Notes: generated by a model not told the origin, from the letters alone. Positions 21,599 to 32,913 are shown, numbered from the stretch's first letter. The stretch: 64,000 nucleotides of DNA from Hydractinia symbiolongicarpus (GCF_029227915.1 NC_079887.1:21943650-22007649); one strand, 5' to 3'. Program-made: numbers and translations.

Positions 21599-21644
21599 CG
21601 TCCTTCACTTGGTTATTACTTTAGTAATAACCAAGTGAAGGACG
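21599..21644. repeat. Perfect 22-bp inverted repeat (copy 1)
   Basis: The arm starting CGTCCTTCACTTGGTTATTA (21599-21620) is exactly inverted at 21623-21644 with a 2-bp centre. The same palindrome stands in copy 2. Confidence 0.9.
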
Positions 21645-22431
21645 ATGGCTAGCGGAAGCTTAAGGATAAAATTTAGCTGTTTATTTTCGGTGCTGACAAT
21701 GTCTCCCTTTAAATTACTCACTGTGTTATACCACGTTTTTTTACGTAAAAAAGGCGGTGTTTGATACCTCGTGACTTTAGAAACTTACAAGTTTTTTAAA
21801 AAAAGCAAATTTTGGCTAGTTGGTAATCTTATTTAAGTGTTATATCAACACAGCTGTAGCAATCTACCATCTTATTTCTCTTTAGGTTTCAGGAGCTGAT
21901 GTGAACATGTAAAATGATTGGATTGTAATGGACAGGGTAGCTAGCTAACTAGCTAGGCTGCTATACTTCGTTGAGGGTAACCAATAGAATTTAAATCGCT
22001 ATTGCTAGCCATTTAGACGATTTCTCTCACAACTATCAGTTTTGACTTGCTAGTATTTACACTACATTCAAGTGATGTGAGCTCTAAACGCAACTGCTTT
22101 CATATCAGACAACTAAAATATGCACTGAAAATTAATTACAAATAATTTCACACAGTTTAAACACACGTTTTACAACAACCTTAATCAATATTAGAAAATC
22201 AGATCAGTATTATCAGGAACGTCGTATAAAAATGTCAAATGGCGAAATTAATTAACAGGAACATATATGTACATGCAAACCAAGTTGCTGATTAAAAAAA
22301 CATTCCATAAGTCATACCAGATAAAAATATCGATTAACTGTCCATTTAATTATCAGCATACGCCAGACATATTAAATTTTATTACGTTTTGGAAAAAAAT
22401 ATTGTCTTAAAAGATCCATTTTGATCAGTTA

Positions 22432-22869
22432 CCGCAATGATCTGATTAAGCGCCAAGCATTTTTTAGGCGTCCCCCCCCCCTTGAATAAGCGCCCAGGTA
22501 ATTTCCTCAAAGTTCAATAAGCGCACAGCACTTATTAAGCGCCGCCCACCTGATAAAAGGGGGTGCTTAATCAAACACTACCTTGAGAAACTGGGCGCTT
22601 ATTTGAAAATTTTACTTTCTTACATTGAGAATAAAAAAACACATATTTTATATCTTTTCTATAATACATAAATAAGGAGTTTCCTATGCAATCCTTTCTT
22701 TCTGTATTTTAACTCCAAAATTGAAAATTACCGTTGCCTTTAATTTGTACAAAATTAGGAAAAATTTATAAGCGCCCAGCAATTTTTAAGCGACCCCTTC
22801 GATTAAGCGCCCATGCAAAAGATCCAAAAATTTAATAAGCGCCCGGGGCGCTTGTTTGGATCATTACGG
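22432..22869. mobile_element. TAAGCGCC-rich MITE (copy 1)
   Basis: Ends CCGCAATGATC and, reversed, CCGTAATGATCC are flanked by TA (22430-22431, 22870-22871). Inside, AATAAGCGCC or its variants recur about nine times, on both strands. It is also present in copy 2. Confidence 0.7.
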
Positions 22870-23289
22870 TATAAGTAAATCGAGTTATACAAACGTTTTT
22901 AAGATATACGCGAAACACCGACACATAAACAATTATAAATTGACATTGAATTGGATTGACAATATTTTATTGGAACAAAATAAATAGTGTGACATTCTGG
23001 GAATCTTATTGTTACATCTGCAAAACCTTAAAAAAATCGCTTGCGACAGTTTCTTCCGCGGCTAAAGTAGTACTTAATATACCACAACATTTACCGGGCA
23101 TGCGGAAATCTCATAGTTTACACTCCCTTTTGGTGTTTTAGTAGGTATTTCAACACAAAGATTGATAAGTATGTAGATGACAAGTACATGACAAGTACAG
23201 GAGTTCGTCTTTACATGTGATTAACTTTATTTGTTCTTTTTTCAGCTGTAGAGTAGTTTCGGAGCATATGTTTAGTGTCGAAAGCTGTT

Positions 23290-23397
23290 TCAAGATTGCA
23301 ATTCTAAGTCTTTTATTTCTTTTGCTATTTCGGAACATTCATTAAGCAGTTTGACGAGTTCTTCACGCCTGCTTAATCTTGCTGGTGAACAATCACC
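23290..23397 (-). CDS. Putative last exon of a host gene (copy 1)
   Basis: On the minus strand an acceptor GTTATTTTTAG precedes 35 codons and a TGA at 23292-23290. The peptide starts G-D-C-S-P-A-R-L-S-R-R-E-E and continues as a charged helix (L-L-N-E-C-S-E-I-A-K-E-I-K-D-L). An AATAAA lies about 70 bp downstream. Upstream exons were not found, so the gene may be a fragment. The copy at 36201 differs by one residue (E to K near the end), and the frame is conserved between copies. Confidence 0.45.
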   Translation of the reverse strand, partial: GDCSPARLSRREELVKLLNECSEIAKEIKDLELQS

Positions 23398-24611
23398 CTA
23401 AAAATAACAACATGTAAAAGCTGCATTAACGGTCTCGCTATTAAAAAGGTGCAGCCACAATGCTTTCACAATGGTGACACACTTAATTTTGTTGTTCAAT
23501 TTACACTTGAAAAAAACAAAGTGGTATATCCTACTCAATCTGTGACCACAAATTATGCTACGTTTTGAAACCTATTAAATGACTCCGGTCGGTTGCCGAA
23601 AAAACTGTTAGGACAAATAAAAATTTAAGGCGTGCATGTAGCCATTAAGATACGCAAATTTAAAGCAGCTAATTGGGCGACCAGCGATATTTACAAATAA
23701 AAATTCTTTGAGGAAAGGATTCCAAAATTATGATGCCTCACGGTATTTACTTCTCACTTTTTAATAATCTCTATTTTTCTAATTAGACCTTTTTTTTAAC
23801 CTGATAACCAAAAAGCAACCCAAAATTTTGTAAAAGTGATTTGATACATCATTACCAAAATAAATAAAGGGTGATCATCTGAATGAGGGTAAGGATTGCT
23901 AAAAAGTGAAGCGAGGAGAACCATGCGCTTGGGTAGAAAAGCTTTAAATAAAGTGAGAATAGTGTACACCTACACGCTTTATTTTAATAAGAATATGCTA
24001 TATAAGAATATGATGCTAACGGGCTATGATGCTTCTGTTATAAACCATAGTTCTATTGCTTGAGAAATAAAGAATAATGACCAGCTTGGTTAGAACTTTG
24101 ATATTCTTATACATAAAAACGTATAATAGATTTCAATTAAATATATACAGCGAGTTAATTTATTTTGTCGCTGATCGGTATAAAAATGGAAAGCTGGAAA
24201 ATTTAGGACCTTAAAACACCCGGTCAATGACGTCGTGTTCGGTATTTTAAAGAAAATTTTTGCGCTCGTGAAGTGTTTTGGCGTCCTCGAAGTGTTTTTG
24301 CGCCCGCGAAAGAATTGTCCTCTGTCAGACACCGCGAAAGTAAATCCATATCGTTAATGAATATTTTTCACAACTAATTAAAAATACCTTTTGCAAAATC
24401 AAAATGTTAATAATATGTAGGTTCAGAAGCTTGTAATACACTAACAGAAACATTTTGCACCACATAATATTCATTAAATTGAGACCTTTTAGAATAAGTT
24501 CTGCATAAATGCCTTTTCGCTAGTCTGCCCAGATAGGTGTTTCTGTTTTCTGCACAACAGAATCGACTTTTATTAAAGATATTATTTCGGCTTGTCTGTT
24601 CAGTATTCATA

Positions 24612-25008
24612 TTACTGTGGAAAGTTTATCATTTCTTGAACATAATAGTTTAGTAGGCGACGTTTCGGGAGATCCTTCTCCCATCATCGGGCAAAGTAAA
24701 ATGATGTTGAGCATGTATTTATATAATTGCAGAGGATCGAAATTCATAAAAATGAACCAATCAGAAACGAGCTGATAATTACAGTTAATTACGGTAATTA
24801 CCATTTTCGTACCTAGATGTAGGTAACTACTTCTTCCAAATCTCGGGAAGTTGATGCGAGATGCTGTTTATGTGTTTGTTACATTCTACACTGTTGATGG
24901 TTTCTTTAATCTTCGTGGCCGTTGTTCTGGATTCTCTGTCAATGATTTTTTTCTCATCCCAATTAAACTGGTGACATCTGCTCCAGCTGTGGTCTGCAAT
25001 TTCGTTTT
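24612..25008 (-). repeat. Inverted left copy of the PLE 3' end
   Basis: Reverse complement of about 26629-27040, including the conserved box TTCAAGAAATGATAAACTTT and the antisense GIY-YIG segment. Divergence between the two arms is low by eye. Confidence 0.8.
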
Positions 25009-25646
25009 TCTATCAAAAGAAATGAATTTTTGTATGACACCAGGTTCAATTCCAAAGAAAGAAATAGTTGCGAAAGTGGAAGAAGAAATTAAAGATCTAC
25101 CAAAAGAAGAGGCAGATACAGTAAGAGCTAAAGTAAGCCTCACGCTACAAAAAAGCAAAACACCAAAGGAAAATTTGTGAAAGACTGTCATTGAGGAATC
25201 TAAAGAAGGAAAAAGATATCATAATCCTACCGGCAGACAAAGTGAGAACAACAGTTATCATGAATACACTTGACTACATCAAGAAGTGCAACGAACACAT
25301 CAACAACGGGCCTTACAAACTTCTCAAGAAAGATCCTACAGAAGTTATCAAATGAGAAGCGAGGAACATCTTAATGGAGTTGAAGACAAAAGAATACATC
25401 GACGATAAGCAGTATTACTGACTGAAACCTTGTGAAGGGCCACCACTGCGATTTTACGGACTACGAAAAATTCGTAAACAGGGAAATCCAATTCGACCAA
25501 TAGTCTCCTGCACTGGAACACCGTTATACAACCTATCAAAATTTGTTGCTTCCATCCTCAGCAAATTTACAGCAAGTGACCACAGCAAAAACTCAAAAGA
25601 ATTTTCGGAATACATTAGAGAAATAAAGATAGCAGACGACGAATGC

Positions 25647-26201
25647 ATGGTATCACTTGATGTCACATCACTCTACACAAATGTTCCCATAGAAGACACC
25701 TTAAACATCATTAAAGACCTTATCGAAAACGATGCTGCATTCAGTGAAAAGACGAATATTCCAGTACCGGATTTTCTGCGTGTGGTCGAACTTGTTCTAA
25801 TCAAAACATGGTATCTGTTTAATGAGAACTTCTACACTCAAATAGACGGACTTGCCATGGGAGGCACTGCATCATCAGTAGTCGCAGAAATATACATGCA
25901 AGCACACGAGACAACAGCATTAGTCACATCAGACAGACGTCTGAATGTTTGGAAACGATTTGTTGACGACGTATTCGCCATAATCAAAAGATCTCATCTA
26001 GAAGAGTTCCATCAACACATCAACGGCCTACATCGACAAACCAAATTCACTGTTGAGCTTTTCTGGACACTTTGGTCAAACGCGAGAATGGTTCCATTTC
26101 AGCCTCAGTGTATCGTAAACCAACACACACTGACCAGTACCTTAACCTCGAATCAAACCATCAGAAGTCTTGCAAAGAAAGTGTCATATCTTCATTACTG
26201 A
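25647..26201 (+). pseudogene. PLE RT palm domain
   Basis: Longest open piece of the element (184 codons), containing motifs A, B and C with both catalytic aspartates of V-D-D. It shifts frame shortly after the L-H-R-Q-T-K-F-T-V-E block. Confidence 0.75.
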
Positions 26202-26543
26202 ATTGTCCAAAAGCGTAGTCAGTGACAAACAAGAGAGGAAAGAAGAAATTCGACGTGTAAGAAATGCATTTATCGCAAATGGATAGAGTCATAAAGTCAT
26301 CACGCAAGTAGAAAATAAAATGAAGAGAAGATGCAACGGAGACAACAGGGAAACATGAGAGGAATTTATCGCATCAGCAATCCTACCCTTCGTACCAGGT
26401 ACCAGCGAGATCCTTCTTCGAGTCTTAAGGCAACACAAGATCAAATGTATTCTGAACTCTAAAGACACCCTAAGAAGCACTTTGTCTAAACCAAAAGACA
26501 AAATAAACCTGGAAGAACAAAGCCATGTTGTTTACGAAATCCC

Positions 26544-26828
26544 GTGGCAGTGTATATAGGCGAAACAAAAAGAAAGTTTGAGCAACGAGTACAAGAACAT
26601 ATGCGCGCAGTGAGAAACGGAGATGTGAAGAAAAACGAAATTGCAGACCACAGCTGGAGCAGAAGTCATCAGTTTAATTGTGATGAGAAGAAAATCATTG
26701 ACAGAGAATCCAGAACAACGGCCACGAAGATTAAAGAAACCATTAACAGTGTAGAACGTAACAAACACATAAACAGCATCTCGTATCAACTTCCCGAGAT
26801 TTGGTTACCAGCCCTACAGAAGGAGTAG
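26544..26828 (+). pseudogene. PLE GIY-YIG endonuclease domain
   Basis: The 94-codon frame holds Y-I-G-E-T-K-R-K-F-E-Q-R-V-Q-E-H and a C-terminal segment to a TAG at 26826. The part from about 26630 on is duplicated in inverted orientation at 24850-25008. Confidence 0.7.
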
Positions 26829-27364
26829 TTACCTACATCTAGGTCCGAAAATATTAATTACCATAATTAACTGTAATTATCAGCTCGTTTCTGATTGGTT
26901 TATTTTTATGACTTTCGATCCTCTGCAATTATATAAATACATGCTCAACATCATTATACTTTGCCCGATGATGGGAGAAGAATATCCCTAAACGTCGCCT
27001 ACTAAACTATCATGTTCAAGAAATGATAAACTTTCAACAGTAAGAATCGACTTTCTTTATTATTTTGCACCAAAGAAATCCCAAATACTACTTGGATGAA
27101 TTTTGGCATTTTACTGTATTTTAAAATGCTGAGATACGTAACCGGACAGTACTTAGAATGCTTTCCAATCGCATATTTTTTTATGAAAAGAAATTGCCAC
27201 ACCAGGCCCGAAAGAGGTTAAAAAGAGAAAAGTTTGCAACCTTGCTTACATCTCTATAATAATAGCCGTCGTCTGTCTGTTCGTGCGTCAAAAGCGACTT
27301 GCGTTAACCACGCACGAAATACTAGCCCGCTAGCGCAGGGACGAAAACCCGTCGGGCCCCTGCC

Positions 27365-27416
27365 TATATCTCATTGTGTCGTAAAGAGACGTACCCACCT
27401 TTCTTGCATGTTAACG
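27365..27416. repeat. 52-bp direct repeat, unit 1
   Basis: Almost identical to 27597-27648 (one mismatch, C/T). Both encode the antisense of the zinc-motif block A-L-T-C-K-K-G of the RT element, so this is an internal duplication of its 3' part. Confidence 0.9.
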
Positions 27417-27596
27417 TCAAAGACATCTAAAAATACTCGTTGACCAGGGGTCCAAAAACCGACTACAGTGACGTCTAATCGTGCTTCCTGTGATAAAATA
27501 CCATTTTAATGGATTCTTTCACCGCTTAAACGTAACAGCAATGGTTCCTTTCTCACATCTTTACATACTTCCTGTAGTAACTTCCCTGTAATATCT

Positions 27597-27648
27597 TATA
27601 TCTCATTGTGTCGTAAAGAGACGTACTCACCTTTCTTGCATGTTAACG
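27597..27648. repeat. 52-bp direct repeat, unit 2
   Basis: Partner of 27365-27416, 232 bp away; this is the unit in the correct order of the RT polyprotein. Confidence 0.9.
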
Positions 27649-28270
27649 CATGCGTAACATTAAAATTGCTTCCACACACGCATTCTGATGGAAGTTTCGG
27701 GATTGTCCATTTTATCGCAAACGTGGAGCGTCAAAAAACTGCTCCTCGTTCAGATCGTAGTTCAACTCTTTAATTAGTAAAGTTGTAAGCCAATTTGATA
27801 CACCACTCTCCATATTTGACTCGTTCAATTGCGCAGCTTCAGGTGTCATACGTAATTGTAGATTTTTCAACTTTTCCAGATTCTTTTTTCTCCGGTTGTT
27901 TTTCACTGCCGTGAATGATACTTTTTCTTCGTCAACAACATTTTTACGAAGAATTACGTTCTTCAAAGAAGCAGTTATGCTTTCTGAGTTTCGTAGCTCT
28001 GTTGGAGCTCGTTCAATGGATTGATAATTCCAAAACCACCAAGTCGAGGAGGCAAAGACAGGAGTGTGCGTTCATCATCGTGCACAATGTGTCCGCCAGT
28101 AATAGCAGGTAGCAATCGATGTCGTATGATTTCTTCAAGTGGATTCAGATACTTCTCAATCCCAGGTATTAAAAATTTGTGTTGATAACCACTTGTATAA
28201 CAGGCATAGGCATCTTGTGGCTGTGATAGCGCATTATCTGAAAGTACAGACATCTCCTTCACCCAGTTCG

Positions 28271-29080
28271 TTACCATTTTTTCACAGTACCCCTTCCTGA
28301 AACTGTCACTTCCGATCGACCATCAGTACATATTTGGATATTCGTGCCCTTAAAAGTCGCCTTTACCGATTGTTCGTGTCCTGGTTTTACAATTAGCCAA
28401 GATTTGTAAGGTTGTGGATTGTAACCGAATAATGGTCCCATTTGCTTCAATCTATCCCACCAAACTTTCAAGTTTCTACATTTTCCACCTGCACTAACGT
28501 CATCAGCGAAAGCAGCAACAGTAGTCTCAAATATCCCGTCCGCCATCAGATTAAGTAAGGGTGTCAGAACAATCGCGTATATTGCCATCCCTAGCGGTTC
28601 ACCCTGCGTAGTACCCTCCTCGGATCTTATTTCTTTACCTCCAATGATGAAAAGCCTCGCATGAAATCTATAGCAATTGGTGACATAACATGCAATAGTC
28701 GGGCAAACAATCTTGACTTTGTGCAGAAGTGCTTCTCTGTTGATACTATTGAAGGCATTTGCTGCATCAACAAGTAAAATAGCCTCTGCTTCTTCACTCT
28801 CAAATACCTCCCTCATCGCGTGGATTGCCGCTTTACTGCCAGACTTCTGACCCGAGCACATCTGAATTTCCGCACTTGATTTGAGGACGTATTTCTGAAT
28901 AACTGCCATCACTACCTTGCCACATATTCTTCGCAAGACTTCTACAACACCAATTGGTCTTACTCCAGGTTGTTTGTCTAGAGGTACGAGTCTGCAAGCA
29001 GTAAATGCTTCAAGCGATTGATTTTCAACATCTTCTATTAACTTCTTTATAACGTTGGCTAGAGCTCTTCTTAAATCCAA
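28271..29080 (-). pseudogene. RT domain of the C2H2-RT element
   Basis: The 269-codon frame contains A-C-R-L-V-P-L-D-K, R-P-I-G-V-V-E-V-L-R-R-I, C-S-G-Q-K-S-G-S-K-A-A-I-H-A, motif A L-V-D-A-A-N-A-F-N and motif B G-T-T-Q-G-E-P-L-G-M-A. Motif C is A-F-A-D-D. The frame breaks near 28280 and continues one base over as W-V-K-E-M-S-V. The RT core residues are intact, so decay is probably moderate. Confidence 0.75.
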
Positions 29081-29503
29081 ACCGCATTCACCGAAAACCT
29101 TTGAAGTTAAAGGCCTTCTCTATCCATCTGCGTCCATCCCAGAAGGTTCGGAGCCTCCTTTCGTTACTTGAGCTGCTTTCAATACGTACGTGTCATCAAT
29201 GACGTCATATACAATCGGATTAACCGTCTATAACGGTCTTTGCAATATAACGTCTTCCTTCGCTTGTTTGCCTGGTGGGTGTTTAACTCGTAATAAATTG
29301 AATGTTTCGTCATTTAAAGGAAGAATACCACCTGCCATGTTGTTTGTTAAAAATTTGATCGCTCCGTTTACATTTCCAATCTGCATGAGATCTTTAAACT
29401 TTCTCGAAACAACTTCTATGCTTCTGCTCTCGGTTGGGTTAGGCAATCGTGATTGAAGCATTTCACATTCATCGCAGAGTGCTTAAAAATCGCCTTTGTT
29501 CCA

Positions 29504-30019
29504 TCATTCTAGTCTTCGTTGTAATGCGTTAACATGGTTTTTGCTTTTCGAGTTTTTTGACTGAAGTAATAGAGCTGGCATTTCGTGCACTGCTTTTAAA
29601 GCAATACATTTGATTGGGATATTTTCCACCCAGCTATTCAATAGTCTAGTTACTTCTCGAAGAAAGTTCTTTCCAGTAGCACCATTTGGAAGCATGAACA
29701 AATTTCGCCTCCAAAATACAATTTTCTCATAACAAGAATTAATTTGATCAATCGCATCTGTACCTCTAACGTTACCCCAATAAAACCGTTCTGGTTGTGT
29801 TTGTTGTAGAATGCGTTCATTCATATCATTTCGAGGGTCTGTAGATCGTTCTTCTGCTGGAAGTCCAATTTTTGTTTTGCATTGCTGCAAATGTTGGAGC
29901 ACTCCTCTGTGGGTTCTGAAACGTTTGTGGCACTGGTGAAACGGAAATCGCAATTTGTCAATACCATTTGTATTTGCATTCCCATTTGTGTTGCTAACTT
30001 CATTATCCTTTCTGTCCAT
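29504..30019 (-). pseudogene. N-terminal C2H2-like region of the same element
   Basis: Asn/Thr-rich start, then F-H-Q-C-H-K-R-F-R-T-H-R-G-V-L-Q-H-L-Q-Q-C, a C2H2-type finger with a changed first position. It is followed by R-F-Y-W-G-N-V-R-G and F-M-L-P-N-G-A-T-G-K-N-F, blocks that precede the RT in this family. Ends at a stop near 29504 where the frame shifts. Confidence 0.6.
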
Positions 30020-30173
30020 CTTCTTCTTTTAACGTATCGTAAACTTCTCGTGCATAAATCAATATTTTTCAGCAATTCTATGCGTACAGACAATGCAGAA
30101 ATAAATTTGTTGATTTACCGTTAACGGAAAGACGTCCGCCATCTTAAAAAGACCACAGATATGGTATAGTAAC

Positions 30174-30231
30174 TAACTGTAACTTTCAGCTCGCAATTGA
30201 CACACTTAACGAACAGAAATATTTACGAAAC
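30174..30231 (+). repeat. 58-bp repeat with exon-like content, copy a
   Basis: Matches 39106-39163 with about four mismatches. It contains an acceptor-like CTAACTGTAACTTTCAG, then codons L-A-I-D-T-L-N-E-Q-K-Y-L-R-N and a TAG. The donor seen in the other copy is lost. Confidence 0.6.
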
Positions 30232-30289
30232 TAGTCGATAAAACTCGTGGAAAATCCACTTGTGCAGATTAAAAATGAAAAAGAAGCGT

Positions 30290-30840
30290 CATTTAAATTT
30301 TGATGACGTCAACAACCCATCCATAAGAAAAATAATTTACAACCTTTGGTTGGTAGAGCTTAAAATGCTGATCAAGAAAATGTATATGATCATGTACTTT
30401 TGACAAGCGGTTGCAGAGATACTAGGGTTTGAAGGTTTTTTGATGACGTCCTTAACCCATCCATTCCGAAACGGATTGTGGGACCCAGGTTTGGGAATAT
30501 TTCCCAAATTTGTCCTAGGTGGTCTCTAGTTACCCACGCGGTGAAAAATCATTGACGTTACCACCTCGTTTCCAAGTTATTTAGCCTTAAAGTTTTAGGT
30601 GTACTGTTGTTACAGAACAATTTTATCGGCGATGTTTTAAAGACTTTGTCAAAGAAAATAGTAAAGAATATAATCCACTTTGCAAAAGTCACAGAAAGAC
30701 AGAACTGGTGTATTATTTTATAGTCTTTAGATGTTTTGCTGACGTCAGTAGTGCATATACAAAAAAAATATTTTTAAAATCTTACACAAAATGTCAAATG
30801 TCAAATCGCATTAAATCCTCCACACAAATCTTACAAAAAA
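30290..30840. other. No gene; repeated GACGTC-AACCCATCCA motif
   Basis: TGATGACGTC followed by AACCCATCCA occurs at about 30300-30320 and 30440-30464, within otherwise unremarkable sequence. This may be the scaffold of a dispersed repeat. Confidence 0.3.
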
Positions 30841-30884
30841 TCAAAAAGAACAGCTTGCAAGGTGTAAAATCTATTTCATAAAAA

Positions 30885-30985
30885 GTAACAAAAACGACAC
30901 TGACAAAATCGACACCCACAACACCAATACTCACAAAACCGACAGTTAAAACACCAACAGTCACAACACAAACAGCCACAACACG
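30885..30985. repeat. Short imperfect minisatellite
   Basis: About five imperfect 16-20-bp units of the type ACAAAACCGACA and CACAACACCAA follow one another. The hydrophobic valine-rich antisense frame here is a by-product. Confidence 0.5.
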
Positions 30986-31019
30986 TCAGCAATAATGCAT
31001 CTCAAATATGTACATCTTA

Positions 31020-31570
31020 TAAGTGATTATGTTGAAAACCCTCAGTATTTTATTTTGAAATGTCAAAAAAGAGGCCTATAAATCAACAAAAATAAGTTCT
31101 GTACACATTTTAAATATTGTCTTTCCCTTAAAAGCTTATACAAAAATATGAATAAGCCATAGTTTAGAAAACAAAAAATGTAAATCTACAAAAATCAGTC
31201 ATTTCGGTTGAATACCATCCTCTCCCACAAAAATTTACACAAAATGTAAAAATCAACCAGTTAAGAACACGAAAATTTTCCTTTTTAGTTCCGTACTGCC
31301 CTTTTTCCAACAATTTTAAACCTAAATGTCAAAAAATCAATGAGCAAGGAATAAACTTGAATTAACAAAGATCATTATTTTGGAAACATTGTATACGGTT
31401 CGTAAACAAAAGTTTACACAAAATGTAAAACAGATCTAAATCAACAAGAATAATTTCATTCAGCATGTCGTATATTACCATTACCCCTCAATCTTCCACA
31501 AAAAGGTTGTGAAACACATCAAAATTTAGAAAAATCAGTCATTTCAGTGCATACAGTCATCGCCCATTAG
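31020..31570. repeat. Degenerate tandem repeat, roughly 110-bp units
   Basis: Recurring boxes: TTTACACAAAATGTAAAA (about 31236 and 31409), ATCAGTCATTTC (about 31193 and 31539), and AATGTCAAAAAA/TCAACAA. Order and spacing suggest four to five diverged units. No coding signal. Confidence 0.4.
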
Positions 31571-31579
31571 ATTACAAAA

Positions 31580-32150
31580 TCAGAAACAAAACAAAAGTAA
31601 ATAACTGAACACACACACTTCAAATTCTATAAAATTCGTTCCACTTGTCATTTTTCATGTGGTCTCTCTTGTAAAGTGCACAGGTAATGTGAAAAAACTA
31701 TAGATGAATTTCAGCGTGACGTCATTTGTTTACTTTTTAGCAGTAAGCTCCTTGGCTCTGGCTTTTGCGTGGCAGGAAAAGAGATGCTAGGATTTGGTGA
31801 AGAAAGGTCTTTTACTGTGAATTTCTTCTAACGGGCATCGTTGAGGTTATAAACTATTATCGAGTGTAAGTTGATGGCTTCTGATTTATTTGAATTCATT
31901 AAGAATGCTCGTTTGAAGAAATGAACTGCTAATTACTTTGATTCACCTAGCACCACAATCTTTTTCCCTGATATGCAAATGCCAAAGCCAAAAGAGCTTA
32001 CCACTGAAAATGTAAACAACAGAATGTAGCATTTTGAATTTTAGGACAATACATTAGTTACGCGCCAGGGCACATGAATTAATGCAAAAAACGTAAACAA
32101 ATATAGCTACACACGCGGTAAAATATAAAACTGTGGCTTTTCCTGGAAAA
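31580..32150. other. No gene seen
   Basis: Nothing recognisable between the degenerate repeats and the start of duplication copy 2. Confidence 0.3.
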
Positions 32151-32432
32151 TGCTAAGCAGGTACTTTTACGTTCACAACATTAGCTAAGATCTTAGCGCG
32201 TCATGGGCACTATGGTTAGCTCATCGTTAGCCCATAGAATGAACCAAACTTAATGGAAAACTTTCGGTATTGCAACGACAAGGTTTCGTGTATGTCAAAG
32301 ACCCGTAATTGCGAAAACAAAAAACGCTGATCTGGTAAGAAAGGTCTATTGTTGGATTGCATAATTACCTAACGACAGTATGTACAATTGCGGATGGTAA
32401 GAATTTTAACAATTGCCCCTCACCTTATCCCA

Positions 32433-32913
32433 CAGTGGGCTCTCTGTATAACGAACCTCCAATGGAAATAGAAAAAAATTCGTTATTCTCACCCTTCGTT
32501 GCATCACAAGGTAAGAAAAAATCGGAAAATTTTGCCTAAATTGTATAAACCTCGCAACCCTTTCGGACAAAGTGCTTTGTATGTACTCTCCACCCTTTGC
32601 AATCTTCTGCAGAGCTTCAGATAAGTTGTTATGGAGATAATTACTCTTTTCATCTTGATTCACTTTCACTACGCGTTTTTAGATTTCGGATTTTTATAAT
32701 ATTGTAAGTTTGTTGACGTTTAGATTCGAATGGTCCGATTGGAATCGTTCGCATTGCATGCGTTTAATTTTTTGAGCTTAAGTACAATCTACAAGATGCA
32801 AAAAATATATTCTGTTATTTTCTATAGCATTTAGTACAGGAGTTCAAAGGCCGAAAAAATTTGATTCGTTAAACCATAATGTTTACTATATCGGAGGTTT
32901 GTTATATCCACTG
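32433..32913. mobile_element. Tigger-like MITE (copy 2)
   Basis: Counterpart of 18594-19081, with the left TA mutated to CA and a 7-bp deletion in the right inverted repeat. It was present before the segmental duplication. Confidence 0.7.

Larger units (their letters stand above)
25022..26828 (+). pseudogene. Penelope-like RT/GIY-YIG protein, broken
   Basis: From N to C, with about five frame breaks: an N-terminal helical region (P-K-E-E-A-D-T-V-R-A-K) and I-L-P-A-D-K (about 25220). G-P-P-L-R-F-Y-G-L follows (about 25440), then motif A V-S-L-D-V-T-S-L-Y-T-N-V-P (25650-25690). Motif B is D-G-L-A-M-G-G-T and motif C is R-F-V-D-D-V-F (about 25960). A decayed thumb is followed by the GIY-YIG domain at 26544-26828 with V-Y-I-G-E-T-K-R and V-Q-E-H. 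All catalytic blocks are readable but the frame is not continuous. The family is close to canonical Penelope/Poseidon proteins. Confidence 0.75.
24571..27042 (+). mobile_element. Penelope-like element with inverted pseudo-LTR
   Basis: The insertion is flanked by a 12-bp duplication AGAATCGACTTT (24559-24570 and 27043-27054) that occurs once in the empty site of copy 2 (37473-37484). Inside, the last about 400 bp (26629-27042) are repeated in inverted orientation at the left end (24612-25008). That left end therefore carries an antisense piece of the GIY-YIG reading frame. Such partial inverted 5' copies are characteristic of Penelope-like elements. Confidence 0.85.
18313..27260 (+). repeat. 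Segmental duplication, copy 1
   Basis: From GCTAAGCAGGTAC at 18313 the sequence matches copy 2 (from 32152) in the same orientation, with only scattered differences by eye. Copy 1 holds two extra blocks: a 705-bp MITE plus about 230 bp (20056-20996) and a PLE (24571-27042). Homology fades in the repeat around 27240-27260. Confidence 0.9.
27340..30110 (-). mobile_element. Decayed RT element with C2H2-like N-terminus
   Basis: One polyprotein is readable across frame breaks on the minus strand. A C2H2-like finger (Q-C-H-K-R-F-R-T-H ... H-L-Q-Q-C) lies near 29920. Then come F-M-L-P-N-G-A-T-G-K (about 29690) and a linker (29461-29228). RT follows at 29080-28271, with V-D-A-A-N-A-F-N, E-G-T-T-Q-G-E-P-L and A-F-A-D-D. 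The thumb and tail are at 28277-27712, then a C-x-C-G ... H-A-L-T-C-K-K zinc motif and a nuclease-like block (A-R-L-D-V-T) to about 27450. I recognise an RT family frequent in cnidarian genomes but not its formal clade. Confidence 0.7.

Noticed and set aside
24851-25010. N-terminus of a membrane protein
   Set aside because: It is the antisense translation of the inverted GIY-YIG segment of the PLE.
30794-30979. Valine-rich antisense frame resembling a membrane peptide
   Set aside because: It arises from a CACAACACC-type minisatellite.
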